Source: Eurosta solidaginis
Lineage: Eukaryota > Arthropoda > Insecta > Diptera > Tephritidae
Assembly: GCF_040869045.1 (NCBI RefSeq)
Contig: NC_090323.1
Span: 175,110,083-175,174,082 of the forward strand
Reading direction: 5' to 3'
DNA length: 64,000 bases
The notes under the pieces were generated by a model, which searched no databases, had not been told where the DNA came from, and was given only the letters and a program-made list of their open reading frames with translations. This document shows positions 35,201 to 48,389 of the stretch, piece by piece; position 1 is the stretch's first letter; each line of letters opens with the position of its first letter. Made by a program: the position numbers and the translations under genes.

Positions 35201-36271
35201 GAGATTTTTGCTTCGTAAAATCACTAAATCACATCAGATCTGAAGATGGAAAATTTTTAGGCTAGTTTGATTTTGTTTACGACTTATGGCGTTTCAAATG
35301 TTTTTGAGTAATTAAGGGCTTTTGACTAATCACATAAAACGTAGCGAATTTTAATTAACACTTTTGAATAACAACAAAGGTTCCACGTAAGTCAATAGGA
35401 AATACATTTTGTTTACTGTTATGATTTCTTTTTTTGTTTATGACGAAAGTGTTTACACACTGACATATGGCTTTATAACAATAGTTTAATGAATTAAAAA
35501 TTAGAGTTGTTTGCTGCGTAAAATCACTAAATGCCATCAGATCTGAAGATGGAAAATTTTTAGGGTAGTTTGATTATTTTCACGACTTATGGCGTTTCAA
35601 ATGTTTTTGAGTAATTAAGGGCTTTTGACTAATCAAATAAAATGTAGCTAATTTTAATTACCACTTTTGAATAACAACAAAGGTTCCACGTAAGTCAATA
35701 GGAAATACATTTTGTTTACTGTTACGATTTCTTTTTTTGTTTATGACGAAAGTCTTTGCACACTGACATATGGCTTTATAACAATAGTTTAATGACTTAA
35801 AAATTAGAGTTGTTTCCTGAGTAAAATCACTAAATACCATCAGATCTGAAGATGGAAAATGTTTGGGCTAGTGTGATTATATTTACGACTTATGGCGTTT
35901 CAAATGTTTTTGAGTAATTAAAGGCTTTTGACTAATCAAATTAAACGTATCGAATTTTAATTACTACCTTTGAATAACAAAAAAGGTTCCACGTAAGTCA
36001 ATAGGAAATACATTTTGTTTACTGTTATGATTTCTTTTTTTGTTTATGAAGAAAGTGTTTACACACTGACATATGGCTTTATAACAATAGTCAATTAGTT
36101 AAAAATTAGAGTTGTTGCTGCGTAAAATCACTAAATGCCATCAGATCTGAAGATGGAAAATTTTTAGGCTAGTTTGATTTTATTCACGACTTATGGCGTT
36201 TCAAATGTTTTTGAGTAATTAAGGGCTTTTGACTAATCAAATAAAATGTAGCGAATTTTAATTAACACTTT
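32280..36271. repeat. duplicated ~1-kb satellite block, 3032-bp offset
   Basis: 32280-33240 and 35312-36271 share private variants at a constant 3032-bp spacing: ATTATTTTCACGACTT (32542/35574), TACCTTTGAATAACAAAAAA (about 32934/35966) and GTTGTTGCTGCG (about 33081/36113). Downstream, another shared block (GGCTTATGACTAATCAC at about 34411, 37138 and 39592) has offsets near 2727 and 2454, so one or more monomers were gained or lost between rounds. Confidence 0.75.
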
Positions 36272-39200
36272 TGAATAACAACAAAGGTTCCACGTAAGTC
36301 AATAGGAAATACATTATGTTTACTGTTATGATTTCTTTTTTTGTTTATGATGAAAGTGTTTGCACACTGACATATGGCTTTATAACAATAGTTTAATGAA
36401 TTAAAAATTAGAGTTGTTTGCTGCGTAAAATCACTAAATGCCATCAGATCTGAAGATGGAAATTTTTTAGGCTAGTTTGATTATATTTACGACTTATGCC
36501 GTTTAAAATGTTTCTGAGTAATTAAAGGCTTTTGACTAATCACATAAAATGTAGCGAATTTTAATTCACACTTTTGAATAACAACAAAGGTTCCACGTAT
36601 GTAAGTCAATAAGAAATACATTTTGTTTACTGTTATGATTTTTTTTTTTGTTTATGAAGAAAGAGTTTACACACTGACATATGACTTTATAACAATAGTT
36701 TAATTAGTTAAAAATTGGAGTTGTTTGCTTCCTAAAATCACTAAATGCCATCAGATCTGAAGATGGAAAATTTTTAGGCTAGTTTGTTTATGTTTACGAC
36801 TTATGGCGTTTCAAATGTTTTTGAGTAATTAAGGGCTTTTGACTAATCAAATAAAATGTATCGAATTTTAATTACTACTTTTGAATAACAACAAAGGTTC
36901 CACGTAAGTCAATAGGAAATACATTTTGTTTACTGTTATGATTTCTTTTTTTGTTTATGACGAAAGTGTTTGCACACTGACATATGGCTTTATAACAATA
37001 GTTTAATGAATTAAAAATTAGAGTTGTTTGCTGCGTAAAATCACTAAATGCCATCAGATCTGAAGATGGAAATTTTTTAGGCGAGTTTGATTATATTTAC
37101 GACTTATGGCGTTTCAAATGTTTTTGAGTAACTAAGGGCTTATGACTAATCACATAAAACGTAGCGAATTTTAATTAACACTTTTGAATAACAACAAAGG
37201 TTCCACGTAAGTCAATAAGAAATACATTTTGTTTACTGTTATGATTTTTTTTTGTTTATGTAGAAGGTGTTTACATACTGACATATGGCTTTATAGCAAT
37301 AGTTTAATTAGTTAAAAATTGGAGATTTTTGCTTCGTAAAATCACTAAATCCCATCAGATCTGAAGATGGAAAATTTTTAGGCTAGTTTGATTATATTTA
37401 CGACTTATGGCGTTTCAAATGTTTTTGAGTAATTAAGGGCTTTTGACTAATCACATAAAACGTAGCGAATTTTAATTAACACTTTTGAATAACAACAAAT
37501 GTTCCACGTAAGTCAATAAGAAATACATTTTGTTTACTGTTATGATTTTTTTTTTGTTTATGTAGAAGGTGTTTACATACTGACATATGGCTTTATAGCA
37601 ATAGTTTAATTAGTTAAAAATTGGAGATTTTTGCTTCGTAAAATCACTAAATCCCATCAGATCTGAAGATGGAAAATTTTTAGGCTAGTTTGATTATATT
37701 TACGACTTATGGCGTTTCAAATGTTTTTGAGTAATTAAGGGCTTTTGACTAATCACATAAAACGTAGCGAATTTTAATTAACACTTTTGAATAACAACAA
37801 AGGTTCCACGTAAGTCAATAAGAAATACATTTTGTTTACTGTTATGATTTTTTTTTTGTTTATGTAGAAGGTGTTTACATACTGACATATGGCTTTATAG
37901 CAATAGTTTAATTAGTTAAAAATTGGAGATTTTTGCTTCGTAAAATCACTAAATCCCATCAGATCTGAAGATGGAAAATTTTTAGGCTAGTTTGATTATA
38001 TTTACGACTTATGGCGTTTCAAATGTTTTTGAGTAATTAAGGGCTTTTGACTAATCACATAAAACGTAGCGAATTTTAATTAACACTTTTGAATAACAAC
38101 AAAGGTTCCACGTAAGTCAATAAGAAATACATTTTGTTTACTGTTATGATTTTTTTTTGTTTATGTAGAAGGTGTTTACATACTGACATATGGCTTTATA
38201 GCAATAGTCAATTAGTTAAAAATTAGAGTTGTTTGCTGCGTAAAATCACTAAATGCCATCAGATCTGAAGATGGAAAATTTTTAGGCTAGTTTGATTTTA
38301 TTCACGACTTATGGCGTTTCAAATGTTTTTGATTAATTAAGGGCTTTTGACTAATCAAATAAAACGTATCGAATTTTAATTACTACTTTTGAATAACAAC
38401 AAAGGTTCCACCTAAGTCAATAAGAAATACATTTTGTTTACTGTTATGATTTTTTTTTTGTTTATGTAGAAGGTGTTTACATACTGACATATGGCTTTAT
38501 AGCAATAGTTTAATTAGTTAAAAATTGGAAATGTTTGCTTCGTAAAATCACTAAGTCCCATCAGATCTGAAGATGGAAAATTTTTAGGCTAGTTTGATTT
38601 TATTCACGACTTATGGCGTTTCAAATGTTTTTGAGTAATTAAGGGCTTTTAACTAATCAAATAAAACGTAGCGAATTTTAATTAACACTTTTGAATAACA
38701 ACAAAGGTTCCACGTATGTAAGTCAATAAGAAATACATTTTGTTTACTGTTATGATTTTTTTTTTGTTTATGAAGAAAGAGTTTACACACTGACATATGA
38801 CTTTATAACAATAGTTTAATTAGTTAAAAATTGGAGTTGTTTGCTTCCTAAAATCACTAAATCCCATCAGATCTGAAGATGGAAAATTTTTATGCTAGTT
38901 TGATTATATTTACGACTTGTGGCGTTTCAAATGTTTTTGAGTAATTAAGGGCTTTTGACTAATCACATAAAACGTAGCGAATTTTAATTAACACTTTTGA
39001 ATAACAACAAAGGTTCCACGTATGTAAGTCAATAAGAAATACATTTTGTTTACTGTTATGATTTTTTTTTTTGTTTATGAAGAAAGAGTTTACACACTGA
39101 CATATGACTTTATAACAATAGTTTAATTAGTTAAAAATTGGAGTTGTTTGCTTCCTAAAATCACTAAATCCCATCAGATCTGAAGATGGAAAATTTTTAT

Positions 39201-39274
39201 GCTAGTTTGATTATATTTACGACTTGTGGCGTTTCAAATGTTTTTGAGTAATTAAGGGCTTTTGACTAATCACA

Positions 39275-39300
39275 TAAAACGTTTAAGGGCTTTTGACTAA
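39275..39300. repeat. satellite recombination junction
   Basis: ACATAAAACGTTTAAGGGCT joins the end of one monomer to an earlier point of another, repeating the GGGCTTTTGACTAATCA segment out of phase. To its right follows a block matching 34.1 kb and 36.85 kb. It marks a past unequal exchange or template switch. Confidence 0.7.
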
Positions 39301-42300
39301 TCAAATAAAATGTATCGAATTTTAATTACTACTTTTGAATAACAACAAAGGTTCCACGTAAGTCAATAGGAAATAAATTTTGTTTACTGTTATGATTTCT
39401 TTTTTTGTTTATGACGAAAGTGTTTGCACACTGACATATGGCTTTATAACAATAGTTTAATGAATTAAAAATTAGAGTTGTTTGCTGCGTAAAATCACTA
39501 AATGCCATCAGATCTGAAGATGGAAATTTTTTAGGCTAGTTTGATTATATTTACGACTTATGGCGTTTCAAATGTCTTTGAGTAATTAAGGGCTTATGAC
39601 TAATCACATAAAACGTAGCGAATTTTAATTAACACTTTTGAATAACAACAAAGGTTCCACGTAAGTCAATAAGAAATACATTTTGTTTACTGTTATGATT
39701 TTTTTTTGTTTATGTAAAAGGTGTTTACATACTGACATATGGCTTTATAGCAATAGCTTAATTAGTTAAAAATTGAAGATTTTTGCTTCGTAAAATCACT
39801 AAATCCCATCAGATCTGAAGATGGAAAATTTTTAGGCTAGTTTGATTATATTTACGACTTATGGCGTTTCAAATGTTTTTGAGTAATTAAGGGCTTTTGA
39901 CTAATCACATAAAACGTAGCGAATTTTAATTAACACTTTTGAATAACAACAAAGGTTCCACGTAAGTCAATAAGAAATACATTTTGTTTACTGTTATGAT
40001 TTTTTTTTTGTTTACGTAGAAGGTGTTTACATACTGACATATGGCTTTATAGCAATAGTTTAATTAGTTAAAAATTGGAGATTTTTGCTTCGTAAAATCA
40101 CTAAATCCCATCAGATCTGAAGATGGAAAATTTTTAGGCTAGTTTGACTATATTTACGACTTATGGCGTTTCAAATGTTTTTGAGTAATTAAGGGCTTTT
40201 GACTAATCACATAAAACGTAGCGAATTTTAATTAACACTTTTGAATAACAACAAAGGTTCCACGTAAGTCAATAAGAAATACATTTTGTTTACTGTTATG
40301 ATTTTTTTTTGTTTATGTAGAAGGTGTTTACATACTGACATATGGCTTTATAGCAATAGTTTAATCAGTTAAAAATTGGAGATTTTTGCTTCGTAAAATC
40401 ACTAAATCCCATCAGATCTGAAGATGGAAAATTTTTAGGCTAGTTTGATTATATTTACGACTTATAGCGTTTCAAATGTTTTTGAGTAATTAAGGGCTTT
40501 TGACTAATCACATAAAGCGTAGCGAATTTTAATTAACACTTTTGAATAACAACAAAGGTTCCACGTAAGTCAATAAGAAATACGTTTTGTTTACTGTTAT
40601 GATTTTTTTTTTGTTTATGTAGAAGGTGTTTACATACTGACATATGGCTTTATAGCAATAGTTTAATTAGTTAAAAATTGGAAATGTTTGCTTCGTAAAA
40701 TCACTAAGTCCCATCAGATCTGAAGATGGAAAATTTTTAGGCTAGTTTGATTATATTTACGACTTATGGCGTTTCAAATGTTTTTGAGTAATTAAGGGCT
40801 TTTGACTAATCACATAAAACGTAGCGAATATTAATTAACACTTTTGAATAACAACAAAGGTTCCACGTAAGTCAATAAGAAATACATTTTGTTTACTGTT
40901 ATGATTTTTTTTTGTTTATGTAGGTGTTTACATACTGACATATGGCTTTATAGCAATAGTTTAATTAGTTAAAAATTGGAGATTTTTGCTTCGTAAAATC
41001 ACTAAATCCCATCAGATCTGAAGATGGAAAATTTTTAGGCTAGTTTGATTATATTTACGACTTATGGCGTTTCAAATGTTTTTGAGTAATTAAGGGCTTT
41101 TGACTAATCACATAAAACGTAGCGAATTTTAATTAACACTTTTGAATAACAACAAAGGTTCCACGTAAGTCAATAAGAAATACATTTTGTTTACTGTTAT
41201 GATTTTTTTTTTGTTTATGTAGAAGGTGTTTACATACTGACATATGGCTTTATAGCAATAGTTTAATTAGTTAAAAATTGGAGATTTTTGCTTCGTAAAA
41301 TCACTAAATCCCATCAGATCTGAAGATGGAAAATTTTTAGGCTAGTTTGATTATATTTACGACTTATGGCGTTTCAAATGTTTTTGAGTAATTAAGGGCT
41401 TTTGACTAATCACATAAAACGTAGCGAATTTTAATTAACACTTTTGAATAACAACAAAGGTTCCACGTAAGTCAATAGGAAATACATTTTGTTTACTGTT
41501 ATGATTTTTTTTTTGTTTATGTAGAAGGTGTTTACATACTGACATATGGCTTTATAGCAATAGTTTAATTAGTTAAAGATTGGAGATTTTTGCTTCGTAA
41601 AATCACTAAATCCCATCAGATCTGAAGATGGAAAATTTTTAGGCTAGTTTGATTATATTTACGACTTATGGCGTTTCAAATGTTTTTAAGTAATTAAGGG
41701 CTTTTGACTAATCAAATAAAACGTAGCGAATTTTATTTAACACTTTTGAATAACAACAAAGGTTCCACGTCTGTGAATAAGAAATACATTTTGTTTACTG
41801 TTATGATTTTTTTTTGTTTATGTGAAAGGTGTTTACACATTGACATATGGCTTTATATCAATAGTTTAATTAGTTAAAATTTAGAGATTTTTGCTTCGTA
41901 AAATCACTAAATCCCATCAGATCTGAAGATGGAAAATTTTTAGGCTAGTTTGATTATATTTACGACTTGTGGCGTTTCAAATGTTTTTGAGTAATTAAGG
42001 GCTTTTGACTAATCACATAAAACGTAGCGAATTTTAATTAACACTTTTGAATAACAACAAATGTTCCACGTATGTAAGTCAATAAGAAATGCATTTTGTT
42101 TACTGTTATGATTTTTTTTTTTGTTTATGAAGAAAGAGTTTACACACTGACATATGACTTTATAACAATAGTTTAATTAGTTAAAAATTGGAGTTGTTTG
42201 CTTCCTAAAATGACTAAATCCCATCAGATCTGAAGATGGAAAATTTTTAGGCTACTTTGATTATATTTACGACTTATGGCGTTTCAAATGTTTTTGAGTA

Positions 42301-44288
42301 ATTAAGGGCTTTTGACTAATCACATAAAACGTAGCGAATTTTAATTAACACTTTTGAATAACAACAAAGGTTCCACGTATGTAAGTCAATAAGAAATACA
42401 TTTTGTTTACTGTTATGATTTTTTTTTTGTTTATGAAGAAAGAGTTTACACACTGACATATGACTTTATAACAATAGTTTAATTAGTTAAAAATTGGAGT
42501 TGTTTGCTTCCTAAAATCACTAAATCCCATCAGATCTGAAGATGGAAAATTGTTATGCTAGTTTGATTATATTTACGGCTTATGGCGTTTCAAATGTTTT
42601 TGAGTAATTAAGGGCTTTTAACTAATCAAATAAAACGTAGCGAATTTTAATTAACACTTTTGAATAACAACAAAGGTTCCACGTATGTAAGTCAATAAGA
42701 AATACATTTTGTTTACTGTTATGATTTTTTTTTTGTTTATGAAGAAAGAGTTTACACACTGACATATGACTTTATAACAATAGTTTAATTAGTTAAAAAT
42801 TGGAGTTGTTTGCTTCCTAAAATCACTAAATCCCATCAGATCTGAAGATGTAAATTTTTATGCTAGTTTGATTATATTTACGACTTATTTCGTTTCAAAT
42901 GTTTAGGAGTAATTAAGGCCTTTTAACTAATCAAATAAAACGTAGCGAATTTTAATTAACACTTTTGAATAACAACAAAGGTTCCACGTATGTAAGTCAA
43001 TAAGAAATACATTTTGTTTACTGTTATGATTTTTTTTTTTTTGTTTATGAAGAAAGAGTTTACACACTGACAAATGACTTTATAACAATAGTTTAATTAG
43101 TTAAAAATTGGAGTTGTTTGCTTCCTAAAATCACTAAATCCCATCAGATCTGAAGATGGAAAATTTTTATGCTAGTTTGATTATATTTACGACTTATGGC
43201 GTTTCAAATGTTTTTGAGTAATTAGGGGCTTTTAACTAATCAAATAAAACGTAGCGAATTTTAATTAACACTTTTGAATAACAACAAAGGTTCCACGTAT
43301 GTAAGTCAATAAGAAATACATTTTGTTTACTGTTATGATTTTTGTTTTGTTTATGAAGAAAGAGTTTACACACTGACATATGACTTTATGACAATAGTTT
43401 AATAAGTTAAAAATTGGAGTTGTTTGCTTCCTAAAATCACTAAATCCCATCAGATCTGAAGATGGAAAATTTTTATGCTAGTTTGATTATATTTACGACT
43501 TATGTCGTTTCAAATGTTTTTGAGTAATTAAGGGCTTTTAACTAATCAAATAAAACGTAGCGAATTTTAATTAACACTTTTGAATAACAACAAAGGTTCC
43601 ACGTATGTAAGTCAATAAGAAATACATTTTGTTTACTGTTATGATTTTTTTTTGTTTATGAAGAAAGAGTTTACACACTGACATATGACTTTATAACAAT
43701 AGTTTAATTAGTTAAAAATTGGAGTTGTTTGCTTCCTAAAATCATTAAATCCCATCAGATCTGAAGATGGAAAATTTTTAGGCTAGTTTGATAATATTTA
43801 CGACTTATGGCGTTTCAAATGTTTTTGAGTAATTAAGAGCTTTTGACTAATCAAATAAAACGTAGCGAATTTTAATTAAAACTTTTGAATAACAACGAAG
43901 GTTCCACGTATGTAAGTTAATAAGAAATACATTTTGTTTACTGTTATGATTTTTTTTTTTTTTTTTGTTTATGAAGAAAGAGTTTACACACTGACATATG
44001 ACTTTATAACAATAGTTTAATTAGTTAAAAATTGGAGTTGTTTGCTTCCTAAAATCACTAAATCCCATCAGATCTGAAGATGGAAAATTTTTATGCTAGT
44101 TTGATTATATTTACGACTTATAGCATTTCAAATGTTTTTGAGTAATTAAGGGCTTTTAACTAATCAAATAAAACGTAGCGAATTTTAATTAACACTTTTG
44201 AATAACAACAAAGTTTCCACGTATGTAAGTTATGATTTTTTTTGTTTATGAAGAAAGTGTTTACACACTGACCTATGGCTTTATAACA

Positions 44289-44649
44289 GAAGGTAGATGA
44301 TGCAATGAAGAATAATGATAAACAAATGCGCATTATTGGTTCGAATGTAAGCACTGAGCTTAGGGTTGCTAAGACTAAGTGGCTTCATATTGCGTCGTTT
44401 TTGCCATCCGTTACAGGGAACAATATTATTGAATACGTCTCTAAGTATTATGGGATATGAAGAGAGTTGCTTTCTTGTCACGGGCTTATCAGGAAAGGTA
44501 CTGCCGTTGAATCATTGAAGCGAATTACATTCAAACTTGGTGTTCCCGAATCTTGGTTTGATAAGGTGCTCAACCCTGAGCTTTGGCCTGCCGGTGTAAC
44601 GGTTTGCCCTTTTCGGTTAGGCCGAAAAAGGTTCGAACCGAAGACATAG
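44289..44649 (+). pseudogene. non-LTR ORF1 C-terminal remnant
   Basis: From about 44330 the frame encodes the end of an ORF1 protein: a Lys-Trp-Leu-His-Ile-Ala segment, an in-frame TGA at about 44458, then the closing Val-Pro-Glu-Ser-Trp-Phe ... Asn-Pro-Glu-Leu-Trp-Pro-Ala-Gly-Val motif (about 44548-44600) that ends many insect ORF1 proteins, and a basic tail. The N-terminal two thirds are missing through 5' truncation at the satellite junction. It would have bound element RNA. Confidence 0.65.
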
Positions 44650-44679
44650 TCGCTAGATCTTACTTATAAATTAGTAGAT

Positions 44680-45666
44680 CTATTAATAAATCAAAATCGA
44701 GTTATGCGCTTTATTATCAAAATGTTAATGATATGCGTATTAAATGGTCACAATTCTTTTGTAGCGTTAGTTCACACCAGTATGATATAATAGCACTATC
44801 AGAGACCTGGTTGAATGAACATTTTTCAACTAAAACGAATTTTTTGACAGCTATTATAACGTATTTCGTAATGATCGATGCCCGAACACCACCAGTCTTG
44901 AGAGGGGTGGTGGTGTTTTAATTGCTATAAGAGCAGATCTATGTAGTAAACTAATTACTAATGATTTGATAGATGGTGGCGTTGAACAAATCTGTGTAAG
45001 CGTTAAGTTTAATGGCAATAAAACAATAATAATCGTTTTGTCTTATATTCCGCCAAGTAGTGAAATTGCTGTCTATCGAAAATATTTAGATAATGTAAAT
45101 AGTGTCATAAGTACTGCTAATCCGTCTGATGAGATTATATATCTAGGCGACCTTAACTTAAGTAATATCTCCTGGTCAAGTTGCTGTAATACTTTACCCA
45201 CAAATAGCAGATCCGATATCAATGTGCTTGTTGTTAGCACTTTGTCCTCGCATGGCTTAAAACAATACAATACTCAACCAAACAGTAATGGTAGGTTCCC
45301 TGATCTCATTTTTGGATCTGATGATTTAAGAATATCTTGCCTGGAGTGTCTATCTCCAATCTTGGAAAACAGTTTACATCACAATGCTTTGGTTGCAAAT
45401 TTCGAGTTCTATAGCTTTGATAAAAACCCAGCTGCAAATATTTCAGAATATAATTATTTCAAGGCTGATACTTCAGCGATAAACGAGTTTCTCCTCAACA
45501 CTGATTGGTCCTTCTTGGACTCTGCTAATGGGCCTGAGGCTTCTTATGAACTCTTAAAGCAAAGGCTTTCATTAGCAGTCTCGAATTTTGTTAAGCGAAA
45601 ACGGAGAATTCCGAACAATAGGCCACCCTGGTTCAATACTAAACTTAATAATATTAAAAATAACAA
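44680..45666 (+). pseudogene. Jockey-like ORF2 endonuclease part, frame-shifted
   Basis: Begins with Tyr-Tyr-Gln-Asn-Val (about 44712) and has Leu-Ser-Glu-Thr-Trp-Leu at about 44798, both APE-endonuclease hallmarks. A frame change at about 44850-44930 separates this from the longer piece (44966-45666), which carries the Gly-Asp-Leu-Asn motif (about 45148) and the C-terminal endonuclease strands. Coding ends at about 45666 where the unclassified repeat begins, and continues at about 53464 with a basic Lys-Arg-Lys-Ala-Phe-Lys stretch that belongs directly after it. Confidence 0.82.
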
Positions 45667-45769
45667 GTAAGGAAGGCTAAGTTCGGGTGTAACCGAACAT
45701 TACATACTCAGCTGAGAGCTATGGAGACAAAATAAGGGAACATCACCATGTAGGAAAATGATCCTAGGG

Positions 45770-46290
45770 TAACCCTGGAATGTGCTTGTATGACATGTGT
45801 ATCAAATGGAAGGTATTAAAGAGTATTTTCAGAGGGAGTCTGCCATACCTCTATAGGTGGACGGCATTTAGGGATATCGCCATAAAGGTGGACCAGAGCT
45901 GACTCTAGAATTTCTTTGTACGATATGGGTATCATAGGAAAGGTGTTAATGAGTATTTTAAAAGGGCCTGGGCTTAGTTCTATAGGTGGACGCTTTTTCG
46001 AGATATCACCATAAAGGTGGACCAGTTGTGACTCTAGAATTTGTTTGTACGATATGGGTATCAAATGAAAGATGCTAGTGAGTATTTTAAAAGGGAGTGG
46101 GTCTTAGTTCTATAGGTGGACGCCTTTTCGAGATATCGCCATAAAGGTGGACCAGAGGTGATTCTATAATGTGTTTGTACGATATGGGTATCAAATTAAA
46201 GGTAATAATGAAAGTTTTAAAAGGGAGTGGTGTCAGTTGTATATGTGAAGGCGTTTTCGATATATCGACCAAAATGTGGACCAGGGTAAC
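45770..46290. repeat. 129-bp tandem repeat, four copies
   Basis: The landmark CTATAGGTGGACG recurs at 45851, 45980 and 46110, with a diverged copy at about 46240: spacing 129-130 bp. Each unit also has CCATAAAGGTGGACCAG and GATATGGGTATCAAAT. The units resemble the Helitron's minisatellite (47085-48335) in period and core words. Confidence 0.85.
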
Positions 46291-47084
46291 CCAGAACATC
46301 ATCTGTCGAGTACCGCTAATTCATTATTCCTGCCAAGATTCTAAGGTCTTTTGATTTCGCCCTGCAGAACTTTTTCATTTTCTTCTACTTAGGGTAGGTG
46401 TCACACCCATTTTACAAAGTTTTTTTCTAAAGTTATGTTTTGCGTCAATAAACCAATCCAATTACCATGTTTCATCCCTTTTTTCGTATTTGGTATAGAA
46501 TTATGGCATTTTTTTAATTTTTCGTAATTTTCGATATCGAAAAAGGGTGCGTGGTCATAATCGGATTTCGGCCATTTTTTATACCAATACAAAGTGAGTT
46601 CAGATAAGTACGTGAACTGAGTTTAGTAAAGATATGTCGATTTTTGCTCAAGTTATAATGTTAACGGCCGAGCGGAAGGACAGACGGTCAACTGTGTATA
46701 AAAACTGGGTGTGGCTTCAACCGATTTCGCCCTTTTTCACAGAAAACAGTTATTTTCCTAGAATCTAAGCCCCTACCAAATTTCACAAGGATTGGTAAAT
46801 TTTTCTTCGACTTATGGCATTAAAAGTATCCTAGACAAATTAATTGAAAAAGGGCGGATGCGCGCCCATTTTAAAATTTTCTTTTATTTTTGTATTTTGT
46901 TGCACCACATCATTACTGGAGTTGAATGTTGACATAATTTACTTATCTAATATATAAAATTCTTGTGTCACGGCGTTAGAGGCTTAACTCCTCCGAAACG
47001 GCTGAACCGATTCTCATGAAATTTTGTGAGCATATTTGGTAGGTATGAGAATCGGAAAACGTCTACCTTTTTTTGCTACGTTCC

Positions 47085-48335
47085 TAGGGTCTTGAGATCA
47101 AAACGTGGGCCCGGGTACCCCTAGGATGTGTTTATACAATATGGATATCAAATGAAAGCTGTTGATGTGTGCGATAGTACAGGATAATTTTCATACAACT
47201 GGGAGGCTAGGGTCTTGAAATATAGCCCAAAACGTGGATCCGGGTACCCCTAGAATGTGTTTATACAATATGGATATCAAATGAAAGCTGTTGATGTGTG
47301 CGATAGTACAGGATAATTTTCATACAACTGGGAGGCTAGGGTCTCGATATATAGTCCAGAACGTGGACCCGGGTACCCCTGGGATGTGTTTATACAATAT
47401 GGATATCAAATGAAAGCTGTTGATGAGTGCTATAGTACAGGATAATTTTCATACAACTGGGAAGCTAGGGTCTCGAAATATAGCCCAAAATGTGGACCCG
47501 GGTATCCCTAGAATGTGTTTATACAATGTGGGTATCAAATGAAAACTGTTGGTGCGTGCTATAGTACAGGATAATTTTCATACAACTGGGAGGCTAGGGT
47601 CTCGAGATATAGCCCAAAACGTGGACCCGGGTACCCCTAGAATGTGTTTATACAATATGGATATCAAATGAAAGCTGTTGATGAGTGATTTAGTAGAGGA
47701 TAATTTTCATAACCCTGGGTGACTAGGGTCTGGAGATATAGGACAAACGTGAGCCCGTGAACGCCTAGACAATGTTTTTACATTGTGGGTATCAAATTGA
47801 AGCTGTTAATGAGTGCTTTAGTACAGGGTAGTTTTCTTACCTATTGGTAACTAGGGTCTCGAGATATAGGCCAAAACATGGATCAGGGTAACACTAGGAT
47901 GTGTTTTTACATTATGAGTATCAAATTGAAGCTGTTGATTTGTGCTTTAGTACAGAGTAAGTTTTACACCGCTGGGTGACTACGGTCTCGAGATGTAGGC
48001 CAAAACGTGGACCCGGACACACCTCGAATATGTTTTTACATTAAGGGAATAAAATTGAAGCTGTTGATGTATGCTTTAGTACAGAGTTAGTTTCACACCG
48101 CTGAGTGACTAGGGTCTCGAAATATAGCCCAAAACGTGGACCCGGGTATCCCTAGAATGTGTTTATACAATATGGATATCAAATGAAAACTGTTGATGCG
48201 TGCTATAGTACAGGATAATTTCCATACAACTGGGAGGCTAGGGTCTCGAGATATAGCCCAAAATGTGGACCCGGATACCCCTAGAATGTGTGTGTATTAT
48301 GGATATCAAATGAAAGATATTGCTGAGAGCTCTAA
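47085..48335. repeat. 129-bp minisatellite inside the Helitron (about 9-10 copies)
   Basis: ACTGGGAGGCTAGGGTCT recurs at about 47197, 47326, 47455 and 47584, exactly 129 bp apart, followed by more diverged units up to 48330. Each unit contains CGTGGACCCGGGTACCCCTA, TGTGTTTATACAATATGGAT and ATCAAATGAAAGCTGTTGAT. The middle units (47690-48100) are the most diverged. Confidence 0.88.
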
Positions 48336-48389
48336 AGTTCATTGTGATATTCGATTTAGTCGCATCAACCTGGCAAAACTGATAAATAT

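Larger units (their letters stand above)
25460..44288. repeat. ~302-bp satellite array, right part (about 62 monomers)
   Basis: The same satellite as 5590-9847, resuming exactly where the CR1 element ends. Three monomer types are visible. Type 1 has GACGAAAGTGTTTACACACTG and AATGCCATCAGATC and dominates 25.5-36 kb. Type 2 has GTAGAAGGTGTTTACATACT, TATAGCAATAG and AATCCCATCAG and dominates 30.9-42 kb. Type 3 has CGTATGTAAGTCAATAAG and GAAAGAGTTTACACAC and dominates 38.7-44.2 kb. The type 3 monomers are strongly AT-rich. Variation is blocky, not random, which indicates segmental amplification. The array is cut at 44288 by a Jockey-like element; a 23-bp remnant of the same monomer lies at 55252. 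Confidence 0.96.

Noticed and set aside
5590..44288. CRISPR-like array
   Set aside because: The repeat is a ~302-bp head-to-tail satellite with no short repeat/spacer pattern, in a eukaryotic TE context.
6536..44354. Recurrent ~60-codon minus-strand open frames, one per satellite monomer
   Set aside because: They follow the 302-bp period, differ by frameshifts at the T-run, contain no domain, and are open by chance in an AT-rich repeat. Conservation equals that of the monomer as a whole.
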